Source: Candidatus Kaiserbacteria bacterium (lineage in GTDB: Bacteria > Patescibacteriota > Minisyncoccia > Phycocordibacterales > Phycocordibacteraceae). Taken from it: a DNA stretch of 36,740 bases. A model generated the notes under the pieces. The model worked only from the letters and a program-made list of their open reading frames with translations, made no database searches and had not been told where the DNA came from. The stretch spans positions 1 through 36,740 of the forward strand of contig JARIGM010000001.1 in the NCBI GenBank assembly GCA_029288865.1, written 5' to 3'. Positions 1 through 9,196 of this stretch are shown piece after piece; within the stretch, counting starts at the first letter, position 1, and every line of letters begins with the position of its first letter. The translations under genes and the position numbers were made by a program.

Positions 1-1237
<1,237 letters not shown>

Positions 1238-1277
1238 TGGAACCGAGATGATAGAGATATCACTCAAGTCGATCTGC

Positions 1278-1351
1278 TAGTGTGCTGCATGTTGGGAATT
1301 AGTTAGAAGAGGTTCGCCTCGGACATCTAACTCTCAACATGCAGCACACTA
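1278..1351 (+). other. Long RNA hairpin in the 16S 3' trailer (17-bp perfect outer stem, 7-bp middle stem, GAGG-UUCG-CCUC cap)
   Basis: TAGTGTGCTGCATGTTG (1278-1294) is the exact reverse complement of 1335-1351; AGTTAGA (1301-1307) pairs TCTAACT (1326-1332); GAGG TTCG CCTC at 1309-1320. Confidence 0.85.
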
Positions 1352-1410
1352 CAGGGGAAATTGCAGACATCCCTAAATGCTGCTCGGACGCAGGAAAAAC
1401 GTACCTGCAC

Positions 1411-1437
1411 GTGGGATCGCTCAATTGACGATCTCAC
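1411..1437 (+). other. Second trailer hairpin (9 bp, one G-U)
   Basis: GTGGGATCG (1411-1419) / CGATCTCAC (1429-1437), 9-nt loop. Confidence 0.5.
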
Positions 1438-1485
1438 AACGAATAGGCGGAGCACAAGAGAATGTTTCCCTTTACATAGACAAAA

Positions 1486-1554
1486 CACAAAAGAAAATAC
1501 CCACTATTCCGTTCCAAGAGATGGACTAAGAAATAGTGGGTATTTTCTTTTGTG
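1486..1554. terminator. Bidirectional intrinsic terminator between 16S trailer (+) and small minus-strand ORF
   Basis: 23-bp perfect inverted repeat CACAAAAGAAAATACCCACTATT ... AATAGTGGGTATTTTCTTTTGTG, with U-rich tract on both strands. Confidence 0.9.
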
Positions 1555-1555
1555 C

Positions 1556-1711
1556 CTAGGGGGTAGCTTCTGCTGAGGATGCCTGGAGGCGGGCGATAGC
1601 GCGGCGCCAGATGCGTAACTTGTTACGATGCCGACGAAGCTTGTCGGCGATAGTGGACGCACGGCTTGCGCGGTGCTGTCGTGGTTCTCGGGTTGTACCG
1701 CGATGTACCAT
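1556..1711 (-). CDS. Small Arg-rich basic protein, 51 aa (MVHRGTTREPRQHRASRASTIADKLRRHRNKLRIWRRAIARLQASSAEATP)
   Basis: Start reassigned within ORF 1741..1556; upstream TGTAATACT -10-like box 10 nt before ATG; stop codon directly abuts the bidirectional terminator. Confidence 0.45.
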   Translation of the reverse strand: MVHRGTTREPRQHRASRASTIADKLRRHRNKLRIWRRAIARLQASSAEATP

Positions 1712-1769
1712 CTGTACCTCTAGTATTACACGGCACAGCATGAAACTGGTATGAATTGGGGAAATCTGG

Positions 1770-1775
1770 TACTAT
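1770..1775 (+). promoter_or_regulatory. Candidate -10 box for tRNA-Ile (TGGTACTAT)
   Basis: TACTAT preceded by TGG, ~35 nt upstream of tRNA 5' end. Confidence 0.35.
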
Positions 1776-1810
1776 CGGCAAAGTTCCTCACCAACAGGAA
1801 TAACCCATAC

Positions 1811-1883
1811 GCAAGCGTAGCTCAGTTGGTAGAGCACCCGACTGATACTCGGGCGGTCGAAAGTTCGAATCTTTCCGCTTGCA
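1811..1883 (+). tRNA. tRNA-Ile (anticodon GAU); 3' CCA not encoded
   Basis: Cloverleaf by eye: acceptor GCAAGCG/CGCTTGC, D arm GCTC/GAGC, anticodon arm CCCGA-CTGATAC-TCGGG, T arm GAAAG-TTCGAAT-CTTTC, discriminator A followed by CTA. Confidence 0.95.
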
Positions 1884-1943
1884 CTATTTAGATATTGTGC
1901 TATAGTTAATCTGGTAACCCAACTCTAGCAAAAGGAGGGATAG

Positions 1944-2558
1944 GTGGGTTCTAGTAATCTTGAAAAGTCCGATGCAGATCGGAGGTTCTATATCGTGCCA
2001 ATTGCGGGGGGTCTCGTATATAACCACGACGGCAAACCCTGGCTCGGTGAAGATACTGCTCTGGCTTGCCGGCACGCAGTTCTAGCTGCTCATAATGCCG
2101 TGCACCAAGGAAGGAAACCGGTAATTTTCCTTTCAGCTACCAAGGCGCCCCGATATGGCGACGTTATCATGGGGGAACTCATGAGATCATACGTTAAGGG
2201 CCTGGTGAACGGCGATTCGCGTATCCAGGTGGAATTCCACGAGGCTCGTTGCTTTAACACAGCAGGCGAATGTGCGGCCCTAGCTGATTTCTTGTGTCAG
2301 CAGGGTTACTCATCGCACGATAAGCCCGTCACTTATGACATCGAAGTGGATGTTAAAGATTGGCACGCCCGGCGCACACACAAGACGATGCAGCTCGTCA
2401 TGGAAAAATGGCCGTTCAACGTAACCATCATCATGCGACCGCATCATGATGAGGCGTCGTTCAGGATGCGAACTCTTGAGTTTGTAAAACTCAAACTCGT
2501 TCAGTTCACGGTGGATGGTGTTACAGACCTGTACACCCGACGTGAATGTTTCGCCTAA
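1944..2558 (+). CDS. YdcF/DUF218-like protein (tentative)
   Basis: GTG start with AAAGGAGGG just upstream; protein pattern (VPIAGGLVYN..., KPVIFLSATKAPRYGDVIMGELM, FHEARCFNTAGECAAL) resembles the DUF218 fold. Confidence 0.55.
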   Translation: MGSSNLEKSDADRRFYIVPIAGGLVYNHDGKPWLGEDTALACRHAVLAAHNAVHQGRKPVIFLSATKAPRYGDVIMGELMRSYVKGLVNGDSRIQVEFHEARCFNTAGECAALADFLCQQGYSSHDKPVTYDIEVDVKDWHARRTHKTMQLVMEKWPFNVTIIMRPHHDEASFRMRTLEFVKLKLVQFTVDGVTDLYTRRECFA

Positions 2559-2562
2559 ACAA

Positions 2563-2597
2563 AACCGGAATGCCTCGTGCGTTCCGGTTTCTTTTTA
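2563..2597 (+). terminator. Intrinsic terminator
   Basis: AACCGGAA...TTCCGGTT followed by TCTTTTT. Confidence 0.8.
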
Positions 2598-2656
2598 TAC
2601 ACTCATACGACTTGTTTGTTCGATGCTGCATGCAAGAGAGCGGTATACTAGTACTG

Positions 2657-3181
2657 ATGCGTGATCTTTATCTTGTTGCAGGCATGGGAATTATCGCTGT
2701 GGTCATTGGTGGCCTATTGTATCTCTTTGGCCCTTCATCTTTGCATAGTGACTTTTCAAATGCTTTCTCGCTCAGCAGCGACGGACATGTGCGCTTCACG
2801 AAACTCCAAGAGGGAACAGTAGCCTATTCTATCTCCCAGCCTTCAAACTATCGCATCAGCACGTGGGAAGATTTCTCAACGCTCTGGACGCTCATCTATG
2901 GCGACGGTCGCGGTCCTGATATGCCAAAAGTAGATTTCAATAATTATGAAGTGCTCGCTGTCTTTGATGGAAGCCACTCAACCGATGGGTATGAAATCAG
3001 TGTGGACGAAGTGACTGATAAGGATTCTGTGCGAACGATCATGATTACGCACAAGATTCCGGACAAGCATTGCCGTCTCTCGGCTCGCTCTACGAGCCCA
3101 TTCGAGATCATTCAGGTGCCAAAGACATCATTCTCGCTCGCTCACCAGGACCAGATCGCCACGACAACCTGTCTTTACTAG
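2657..3181 (+). CDS. Membrane-anchored PrcB-like (PrcB C-terminal domain) protein
   Basis: Start moved to MRDLYLVAG, 7 nt behind TATACT (2644-2649); N-terminal TM segment; 'VLAVFDGSHSTDGYEISVDEV...PFEIIQVPK' resembles PrcB_C. Confidence 0.6.
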   Translation: MRDLYLVAGMGIIAVVIGGLLYLFGPSSLHSDFSNAFSLSSDGHVRFTKLQEGTVAYSISQPSNYRISTWEDFSTLWTLIYGDGRGPDMPKVDFNNYEVLAVFDGSHSTDGYEISVDEVTDKDSVRTIMITHKIPDKHCRLSARSTSPFEIIQVPKTSFSLAHQDQIATTTCLY

Positions 3182-3231
3182 CTGGAAACGCGGCAGTTAA
3201 CGGACGGCTCCTTTCGCGCTAGGATGAGGGG

Positions 3232-4551
3232 ATGGACGCACGAGCCTATTTCGAGGGCAAGAAGATAACCGTAATGGGGCTCGGCCTGTTGGGCCGCGGC
3301 GTTGGAGATATACGCTTTCTCGCCTCATGTGGCGCGGACCTCATCGTGACGGATCTCAAGACGCGGGAGCAGCTGGCTAGTTCACTGGAACAGTTGAATG
3401 AGTTTCCGAATATCGGGTTTGTGCTCGGTGAGCATCGCCTGGAGGATTTTCGTGATCGGAACATGATCCTCAAGGCGGCTGGGGTGCCTGCCGATTCGCC
3501 ATACATCGCTGAAGCTCGCAGTGCAGGAATTGCTATCCGCATGAGTGCAGATCTCTTTGCTGAACTGTCGGGGATTCCTATCATTGGCGTCACGGGCACA
3601 CGCGGCAAATCCACGACCACGCACATGATCCACGAGATCCTTGAGCGAGCAGGGAAGAAGACGGTGCTTGGCGGGAATGTGCGCGGTATCTCAAATCTTT
3701 CGCTTCTGTCTGAAGTGACTCCGGATTCTATCGGAGTGTTTGAACTCGATTCATGGCAGCTACAAGGATTCGGCGAAGCGGGTATTGCGCCATCGCTTGC
3801 TGTCTTCACGACGTTCTTCCCAGACCATCTCACGTATTACCATAATGACCTCGATGCATACCTGCGCGATAAGGCGAATATTTTCATACATCAGAAGCCA
3901 GGGGATACGCTCATACTAGGTGAGCAATGTGCAGCGCTTGTGCAAGAAAAGTACCACGACCAAATTCGTGCGGAGGTGACCGTGGTGGGAAGCGAAGGAT
4001 TGCCAGCAGAATGGGCTCTCTCGATCCCAGGTGAACATAACCGGTACGATGCTGCGCTTGCTCGTGCAGCAGCGCGCGCGTATGGGATATCGGACGAGGT
4101 GATCAAAGAAGCACTCGAATCATTCAAGGGCGTGCCTGGTCGTTTGGAATTCCTTCGGACCGTCGATGGCGTGACGTACTACAACGACTCGAACTCTACG
4201 ACGCCGGACGCCGTTCGTGTTGCGCTGGCAGCACTCGGTTCTGAAAAGAAAAATATCATACTCATCTTCGGTGGTGCCGATAAGAGTATCGATATGCAGC
4301 AAGCGATTGACGTGATTCCGCAATATGTGAAGCATGTCGTACTCATCGCTGGCACGGGAACGGACCGCATCCGCAGTTCGTTTTCGGATGCGGCGGTGCA
4401 CGATAATCTTGCAGATGCGCTTACCGACGCTCGCTCGCATGCGCAGCCCGGCGACATCATACTGCTCAGTCCCGGTTTCACGTCCTTCGGTGTGTTCAAG
4501 AACGAATACGATCGTGGTGATCAGTTTACTAATCTCGTGCGAGCGCTATAA
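3232..4551 (+). CDS. murD: UDP-N-acetylmuramoylalanine--D-glutamate ligase
   Basis: Mur ligase motifs GLGLLGRGVGD, GVTGTRGKSTTT, FPDHLTYYHNDLDAY, YYNDSNSTTPDA. Confidence 0.93.
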   Translation: MDARAYFEGKKITVMGLGLLGRGVGDIRFLASCGADLIVTDLKTREQLASSLEQLNEFPNIGFVLGEHRLEDFRDRNMILKAAGVPADSPYIAEARSAGIAIRMSADLFAELSGIPIIGVTGTRGKSTTTHMIHEILERAGKKTVLGGNVRGISNLSLLSEVTPDSIGVFELDSWQLQGFGEAGIAPSLAVFTTFFPDHLTYYHNDLDAYLRDKANIFIHQKPGDTLILGEQCAALVQEKYHDQIRAEVTVVGSEGLPAEWALSIPGEHNRYDAALARAAARAYGISDEVIKEALESFKGVPGRLEFLRTVDGVTYYNDSNSTTPDAVRVALAALGSEKKNIILIFGGADKSIDMQQAIDVIPQYVKHVVLIAGTGTDRIRSSFSDAAVHDNLADALTDARSHAQPGDIILLSPGFTSFGVFKNEYDRGDQFTNLVRAL

Positions 4552-4554
4552 ATA

Positions 4555-5847
4555 ATGGATATGGCTACTTCTCAAAAGGTTCACTTGGTCGGCATCGGAG
4601 GCATCGGCATCTCAGCGCTTGCGCAGTTGTATCACCACGACGGCTGGATCGTGAGCGGTACGAACGATGACCCAAGCCCGGCAACTCTTGATCGCGTGCG
4701 TGATCTCGGCATCAAGGTCTTCCTTGAGACAAGCATCAAGAATATCGATCCGGATACAGACCTGATTGTGTATAGCTATGCATGGGAGCAGCGCGCGCCT
4801 GAGTTCATGGCGAATCTGCGGGGTCTCGGGATACCAGTCATCTCCTATTTCGAAGCATTGGGAACTGTCTCGGCAGGGAAGCGCACGATCGCTGTTGCAG
4901 GAACGCATGGCAAGACAACAACGACGGGTATGCTCGCAAAGATCCTTCGAGATGTAGGCGTTTCCCCGACGGCAATCGTCGGCTCGATCGTGCAGGATTT
5001 CGGGAGCAATTATCTGCCCGGCACTTCGGATTTATTCGTGGTAGAGGCATGCGAAAATCAGCGACACTTCCTTCATCTCTCGCCGGAAGTGCTCGTCGTC
5101 ACGAATCTCGAGTTCGATCACACAGATTATTTCCATGATCTTGCTGACGTGCAGAGCGCGTTTCGCGCATTGATGGAAAAAGTTCCAGCCAAAGGAGTAA
5201 TCATTACAGACACGGAAAATCCGAACATCCAGCCGATCCTTGAAGGACTCGCTGCAGAGGTGGTGGATTATCATAGTGAGCCGGCGTACGAACTGCTCTT
5301 GCCAGGCGTGTTCAATCAGATGAACGCACGCGCAGCCGCAGCCGCAGCGCGTGCCGTCTTGCCGGAACTCTCAACCTTTGATACGCATCAATCGCTTCAT
5401 TCGTTCCGTGGCACCTGGCGACGTTTTGAATATAAGGGCAAGAACAAGAACGGGGCAGATGTGTTTGACGATTACGCGCACCATCCGACTGCCGTGCAAG
5501 AAACGCTTCGAGCGCTTCGAGAGAAAGTGGCGGGCAGGATCGTGGTGGCGTTCCATCCGCATCTTTATAGCCGGACCCGCGATCTTCTCGATGGATTCGC
5601 CCGTTCTTTCGTCGACGCTGATGAAGTGATACTCGCTCCTATCTATGCGGCACGCGAAGTAGATGATGGCACGGTCTCAAGCGAGATGCTCGCTGCTCGC
5701 ATCCGCGAAACCGGCAAGCCTGCGCAGGCAATGAGCTCGCTCGAAGAAGTAAAATCGTATCTCGAGAATACGTCCGCGCCAAACACCATCATCACGATGG
5801 GAGCGGGGGATATCTTCAAAGTCGCAGACGCGCTCGTTAAGAACTGA
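4555..5847 (+). CDS. murC: UDP-N-acetylmuramate--L-alanine ligase
   Basis: VHLVGIGGIGISALAQL, VAGTHGKTTTTGML, EFDHTDYF, FDDYAHHPTAVQETL. Confidence 0.92.
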   Translation: MDMATSQKVHLVGIGGIGISALAQLYHHDGWIVSGTNDDPSPATLDRVRDLGIKVFLETSIKNIDPDTDLIVYSYAWEQRAPEFMANLRGLGIPVISYFEALGTVSAGKRTIAVAGTHGKTTTTGMLAKILRDVGVSPTAIVGSIVQDFGSNYLPGTSDLFVVEACENQRHFLHLSPEVLVVTNLEFDHTDYFHDLADVQSAFRALMEKVPAKGVIITDTENPNIQPILEGLAAEVVDYHSEPAYELLLPGVFNQMNARAAAAAARAVLPELSTFDTHQSLHSFRGTWRRFEYKGKNKNGADVFDDYAHHPTAVQETLRALREKVAGRIVVAFHPHLYSRTRDLLDGFARSFVDADEVILAPIYAAREVDDGTVSSEMLAARIRETGKPAQAMSSLEEVKSYLENTSAPNTIITMGAGDIFKVADALVKN

Positions 5848-5848
5848 T

Positions 5849-6532
5849 ATGGGAACTTTATCTGTCGTCGCCACCCCGATCGGTAACTTAGGAGACATTA
5901 CTATCCGTGCGCTCCAAATACTCAAAGACGCAGACGCGATCGCCTGCGAGGATACGCGTGTATCCTCGAAACTCCTCGCTCGATACGACATCAAGAAACC
6001 ATTGCTCATCTTCCATGCGCAAAGCGGCCGTCATGCAACTGACCGCATCCTCAGCATGCTCGGAGAAGGAAAGCACATTGCGCTCATCACGGATGCGGGT
6101 ACGCCCGGCATATCGGACCCCGGCAGCATCCTCGTGCGTGAGGTGCGCGATCGTCTGGGCGATGACGTTCGCCTCGAGACGATCCCGGGACCTGCTGCGG
6201 TAACGGCTGCGCTTGCGATCGCCGGCGTTCCCACGCACGAGTTCGTCTTCCTCGGGTTCTTGCCGCACAAGAAAGGCAGGCAGACCATCATCAAAGAGAT
6301 TGCGGGGCAGACTCGCACCGTCGTGTTCTATGAGTCGCCACACCGCATCGAGAAGGCGCTCGCTGCGCTCGCAGAAGTTCTCGAAGACGATCGGAAGGTG
6401 CTCGTATTCCGCGAGCTCACGAAGCTTCACGAGACGCTCGTCGAGGGCACAGCGAAAGAAGTCGCTGATCATTTTACATCCCACCCCGGGTCAGTCCGTG
6501 GCGAGTTCGTCGTTATCGTATCTGCGAGCTAA
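5849..6532 (+). CDS. rsmI: 16S rRNA (cytidine(1402)-2'-O)-methyltransferase
   Basis: GTLSVVATPIGNLGDITIRAL, ACEDTRVSSKLL, LITDAGTPGISDPG, IPGPAAVTAALAIAG, GFLPHKKGRQ. Confidence 0.95.
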   Translation: MGTLSVVATPIGNLGDITIRALQILKDADAIACEDTRVSSKLLARYDIKKPLLIFHAQSGRHATDRILSMLGEGKHIALITDAGTPGISDPGSILVREVRDRLGDDVRLETIPGPAAVTAALAIAGVPTHEFVFLGFLPHKKGRQTIIKEIAGQTRTVVFYESPHRIEKALAALAEVLEDDRKVLVFRELTKLHETLVEGTAKEVADHFTSHPGSVRGEFVVIVSAS

Positions 6533-6538
6533 GCGTTT

Positions 6539-6566
6539 TTGACATATCAACTCGATAAGATATAGT
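6539..6566 (+). promoter_or_regulatory. Strong sigma70-type promoter TTGACA-N16-TATAGT
   Basis: TTGACA 6539-6544, TATAGT 6561-6566; predicted leader ~45 nt before ATG 6620, containing AGAAAGGAAAT. Confidence 0.75.
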
Positions 6567-6619
6567 TCGAAAGAACGATCTTTTCGTCACATTCAACATT
6601 TCCTCAGAAAGGAAATCCC

Positions 6620-7114
6620 ATGATTGCTCAAGTCACTCCTAAGCGCGAGCCTGTTCTTCAGTTGGTCAACCCGAGTGTCCATCTCGACGCCATCGCGTCC
6701 TACGATCCGAAGGGATTCACGACCCGCAGAGGTCTTCATGTCTCTGACGATTTTCATTCTCGCGTCGGCAAGAAGGCGAAGCCGGTCAAAGACCTGCCCG
6801 CCATCACGTTCACGTCCAGCGACCTCATCAAGAACGCCTACGACAAGGAGATCCAGGCCGATCCCGTCATGCCCGCGAACCACATGTTCGAGAGCGAGTC
6901 GGACTTTGTCGCCTATCTCGACCAGATGCTTTCCAAGCAGCCGAACGGCGAAGAGGGCCACCTCCTTGCCAGTGGCGGCTGGAATATCTTCTATGTCGCA
7001 GGCCGCGTGGTTTATGTGCGCTGGCGCGCCGACCGACTGAAGTGGTACGTCCACGCGTGGCGTCTCGACGACGACTGCTGGGGCGCTGGCCGTCGCGTGT
7101 TCGGTCGCAACTGA
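6620..7114 (+). CDS. Protein of unknown function, 164 aa, likely highly expressed
   Basis: Own promoter, leader and terminator; strongly C/G-ending codon usage; aromatic C-terminal block GGWNIFYVAGRVVYVRWRADRLKWYVHAWRLDDDCWGAGRRVF. Confidence 0.85.
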   Translation: MIAQVTPKREPVLQLVNPSVHLDAIASYDPKGFTTRRGLHVSDDFHSRVGKKAKPVKDLPAITFTSSDLIKNAYDKEIQADPVMPANHMFESESDFVAYLDQMLSKQPNGEEGHLLASGGWNIFYVAGRVVYVRWRADRLKWYVHAWRLDDDCWGAGRRVFGRN

Positions 7115-7138
7115 ACCTTGTCCATTTTGGACTGAATC

Positions 7139-7194
7139 CAAATCCTCAGGTTTCTTTGATACTTTGTATCTTTGAAGCTTGGGGATTTTCTTTT
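7139..7194 (+). terminator. Intrinsic terminator downstream of 6620 ORF
   Basis: AAATCCTC...GGGGATTT (one G-U) followed by TCTTTTT. Confidence 0.65.
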
Positions 7195-7235
7195 TGTATT
7201 CATGTGCAGACTAGCCGCGCCCGGGGCGGGCGCGG

Positions 7236-7241
7236 TATACT
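7236..7241 (+). promoter_or_regulatory. -10 box GGTATACT, 6 nt from ATG (leaderless)
   Basis: gcGGTATACTacgcgaATG. Confidence 0.6.
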
Positions 7242-7247
7242 ACGCGA

Positions 7248-7427
7248 ATGACGCGTGAAAGTTTCCTGATCCTTCTCGGTGCCTTAGTGATACTTTCACC
7301 ATTTATCGGGCTGCCTCTCGAATGGCTCTCCTGGCTCTTGCCCGCGCTTGGACTCCTTATAATATTGACGAGCTTGCTCATTCGCCACGACCGGCAGAGC
7401 GGCGAAATTCCTCCCGAAGGCGTATAA
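7248..7427 (+). CDS. Small two-segment hydrophobic membrane protein, 59 aa (MTRESFLILLGALVILSPFIGLPLEWLSWLLPALGLLIILTSLLIRHDRQSGEIPPEGV)
   Basis: Not in supplied ORF track (below length cutoff); read directly. Preceded by -10 box and followed 11 nt later by ATPase start. Confidence 0.7.
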   Translation: MTRESFLILLGALVILSPFIGLPLEWLSWLLPALGLLIILTSLLIRHDRQSGEIPPEGV

Positions 7428-7438
7428 TAAAGCGAGCT

Positions 7439-9190
7439 ATGGATAATCCCGAACAAGTCACATACTTTGGTGCTACGGACTCACGGGGAAGGCGCGTACC
7501 GTTCGGTCTTAAGCAGAAGGACCGCTCGAAGCACATGTACGTGATCGGCAAGACGGGCATGGGTAAATCGACCCTGCTCGAGAACATGGCCATCCAAGAC
7601 ATCCGGAATGGCGAAGGTCTCGCGTTCATCGATCCGCACGGCGGGACGGTAGATAAATTGCTTGAATATATTCCCGAGCATCGCATCAAGGATGTGATCT
7701 ATTTCGCGCCGTTTGATATGGAGCATCCCATTGCCTTTAACGTGATGGAAGACGTCGGATACGATAAGCGTCACCTCGTAGTATCTGGCCTCATGGCGAC
7801 CTTCAAGAAGATTTGGGTTGATGCATGGAGTGCGCGTATGGAATACATCCTTACGAATACGCTTCTCGCGCTCCTTGAGTATCCTGGTGCGACATTGCTC
7901 GGCGTCAATCGTATGTATACGGATAAGGCGTATCGCAAGAAAGTGATCGACAATGTGAAAGACCCAGTCGTGAAAGATTTCTGGACGAAGGAGTTCGCGC
8001 AGTACACGGATCGCTTCACGCAGGAAGCGACACCTGCAATCCAAAACAAGGTGGGACAATTCACGAGCAATCCCTTGATCCGCAACATCATCGGCCAGTC
8101 GAAGTCATCATTCGATATACGTGAGTGCATGGATCAGAAGAAAATCCTTATCATCAATCTTTCGAAAGGACAGGTAGGGGACACGAACGCGCAACTGCTC
8201 GGGTCCATGATCACGACGCGCATCTTCCTCGCTGCGATGAGTCGAGCTGATCTTTCGGGTGCGGAGATTGCGAAGCTTCCGAACTTCTACTTCTATGTGG
8301 ACGAGTTCCAGAACTTCGCGAACGAGACGTTTGCTGAGATCTTGTCTGAGGCACGCAAGTATAAGTTGAACCTGATAATCGCGCACCAATACATAGAACA
8401 GATGCAGGAAGAGGTGCGTGATGCGGTGTTCGGAAACGTCGGTACGACGCTGGCATTCCGTGTCGGGCCATTCGATGCTGAAGTCCTCGAGACAGTATTC
8501 ATGCCAGAGTTCACGAAAGAAGACTTGGTTAATCTTGGGCCACGACAGATTTATCTCTCGCTTATGATCGACGGCGTCGGCTCGCGCCCGTTTTCTGCGA
8601 CAACTATCCCGCCGATCGAGCCGCCACGGCTTACATTTAGACGAGAGGTAATCGAGTCGTCACGTGCTAGTTTCGGGACGCCGCGTGCTCAGGTCGAGGC
8701 CTCAGTCGCTGCGGATCTTGCCTCGACGGCAGGTGATCCAGAATCTGAACCTGCTCCAAAACAGGAAAAGAAATGGACGCCACGTCCTGATTCGCAGCCA
8801 CGTCCGCAACAGTCTTCGCCGCACCATTCACAACCGCAGCATCGGCAAGAAGGCGACCGGCACCCGCGTCCTCAGGACTCACATGGAGCCTCTCATGCAC
8901 CATCACATGATCGTCCGCATCGCGATGCGCCTCATCCGCAACCGCATCAGAAGAGTGCAGAAGATCTCAAAGCGATCCTCCGCACGATGACGCAAAGTCA
9001 TCCGCAAAAGTTGCACGAGCGTGCACAACAGAACGAGCAACATAATGACGCGCTCAAGGGTGCTCTGACCAACGTGCTGAGCAAAGGAGTGCCGCCAACG
9101 ATGATTCCTCCAGCTCAGCCGGCGCCCCACGCAGAGCCGAAGCCGTATGAAGTTCCCGAAGACGTCCTGCGCTCGGTCTTTAAAGAATAA
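7439..9190 (+). CDS. TraD/VirD4/HerA-like conjugation-type DNA-transfer ATPase with His/Pro/Gln-rich C-terminal tail
   Basis: Walker A GKTGMGKST, 'LAFIDPHGGTVDKLL', Walker B 'NFYFYVDEFQNF', 'LNLIIAHQYIEQM'. Start moved to MDNPEQVTYFG, 10 nt behind TATAAT (7423-7428). Confidence 0.85.
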   Translation: MDNPEQVTYFGATDSRGRRVPFGLKQKDRSKHMYVIGKTGMGKSTLLENMAIQDIRNGEGLAFIDPHGGTVDKLLEYIPEHRIKDVIYFAPFDMEHPIAFNVMEDVGYDKRHLVVSGLMATFKKIWVDAWSARMEYILTNTLLALLEYPGATLLGVNRMYTDKAYRKKVIDNVKDPVVKDFWTKEFAQYTDRFTQEATPAIQNKVGQFTSNPLIRNIIGQSKSSFDIRECMDQKKILIINLSKGQVGDTNAQLLGSMITTRIFLAAMSRADLSGAEIAKLPNFYFYVDEFQNFANETFAEILSEARKYKLNLIIAHQYIEQMQEEVRDAVFGNVGTTLAFRVGPFDAEVLETVFMPEFTKEDLVNLGPRQIYLSLMIDGVGSRPFSATTIPPIEPPRLTFRREVIESSRASFGTPRAQVEASVAADLASTAGDPESEPAPKQEKKWTPRPDSQPRPQQSSPHHSQPQHRQEGDRHPRPQDSHGASHAPSHDRPHRDAPHPQPHQKSAEDLKAILRTMTQSHPQKLHERAQQNEQHNDALKGALTNVLSKGVPPTMIPPAQPAPHAEPKPYEVPEDVLRSVFKE

Positions 9191-9196
9191 GCAATA

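Noticed and set aside
1361-1576. Plus-strand ORF of 71 aa
   Set aside because: It spans the trailer hairpin and the terminator; low-complexity translation.
1938-1944. GGATA before GTG 1944 as a novel SD pairing with the UAUCC tail
   Set aside because: Spacing to the start codon is only ~1 nt and the overlapping AAAGGAGGG is the simpler explanation; one case is not evidence.
3246-3833. Long antisense ORFs over murD, murC and rsmI (e.g. 3246..3833, 5888..6484)
   Set aside because: The opposite strand encodes clear Mur ligases/RsmI; antisense ORFs are Ser/Arg-rich shadow frames.
5840-5848. Alternative genetic code (UGA reassigned, as in some CPR)
   Set aside because: TGA ends murC and several ATGA-coupled genes at positions expected from domain lengths; no in-frame TGA needed to complete any protein.
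6593-7141. Overlapping long ORFs (minus 6593..7141, plus 6624..7040) at the 164-aa gene
   Set aside because: A by-product of strong third-position GC bias; promoter, leader and terminator all fit frame 6620..7114.
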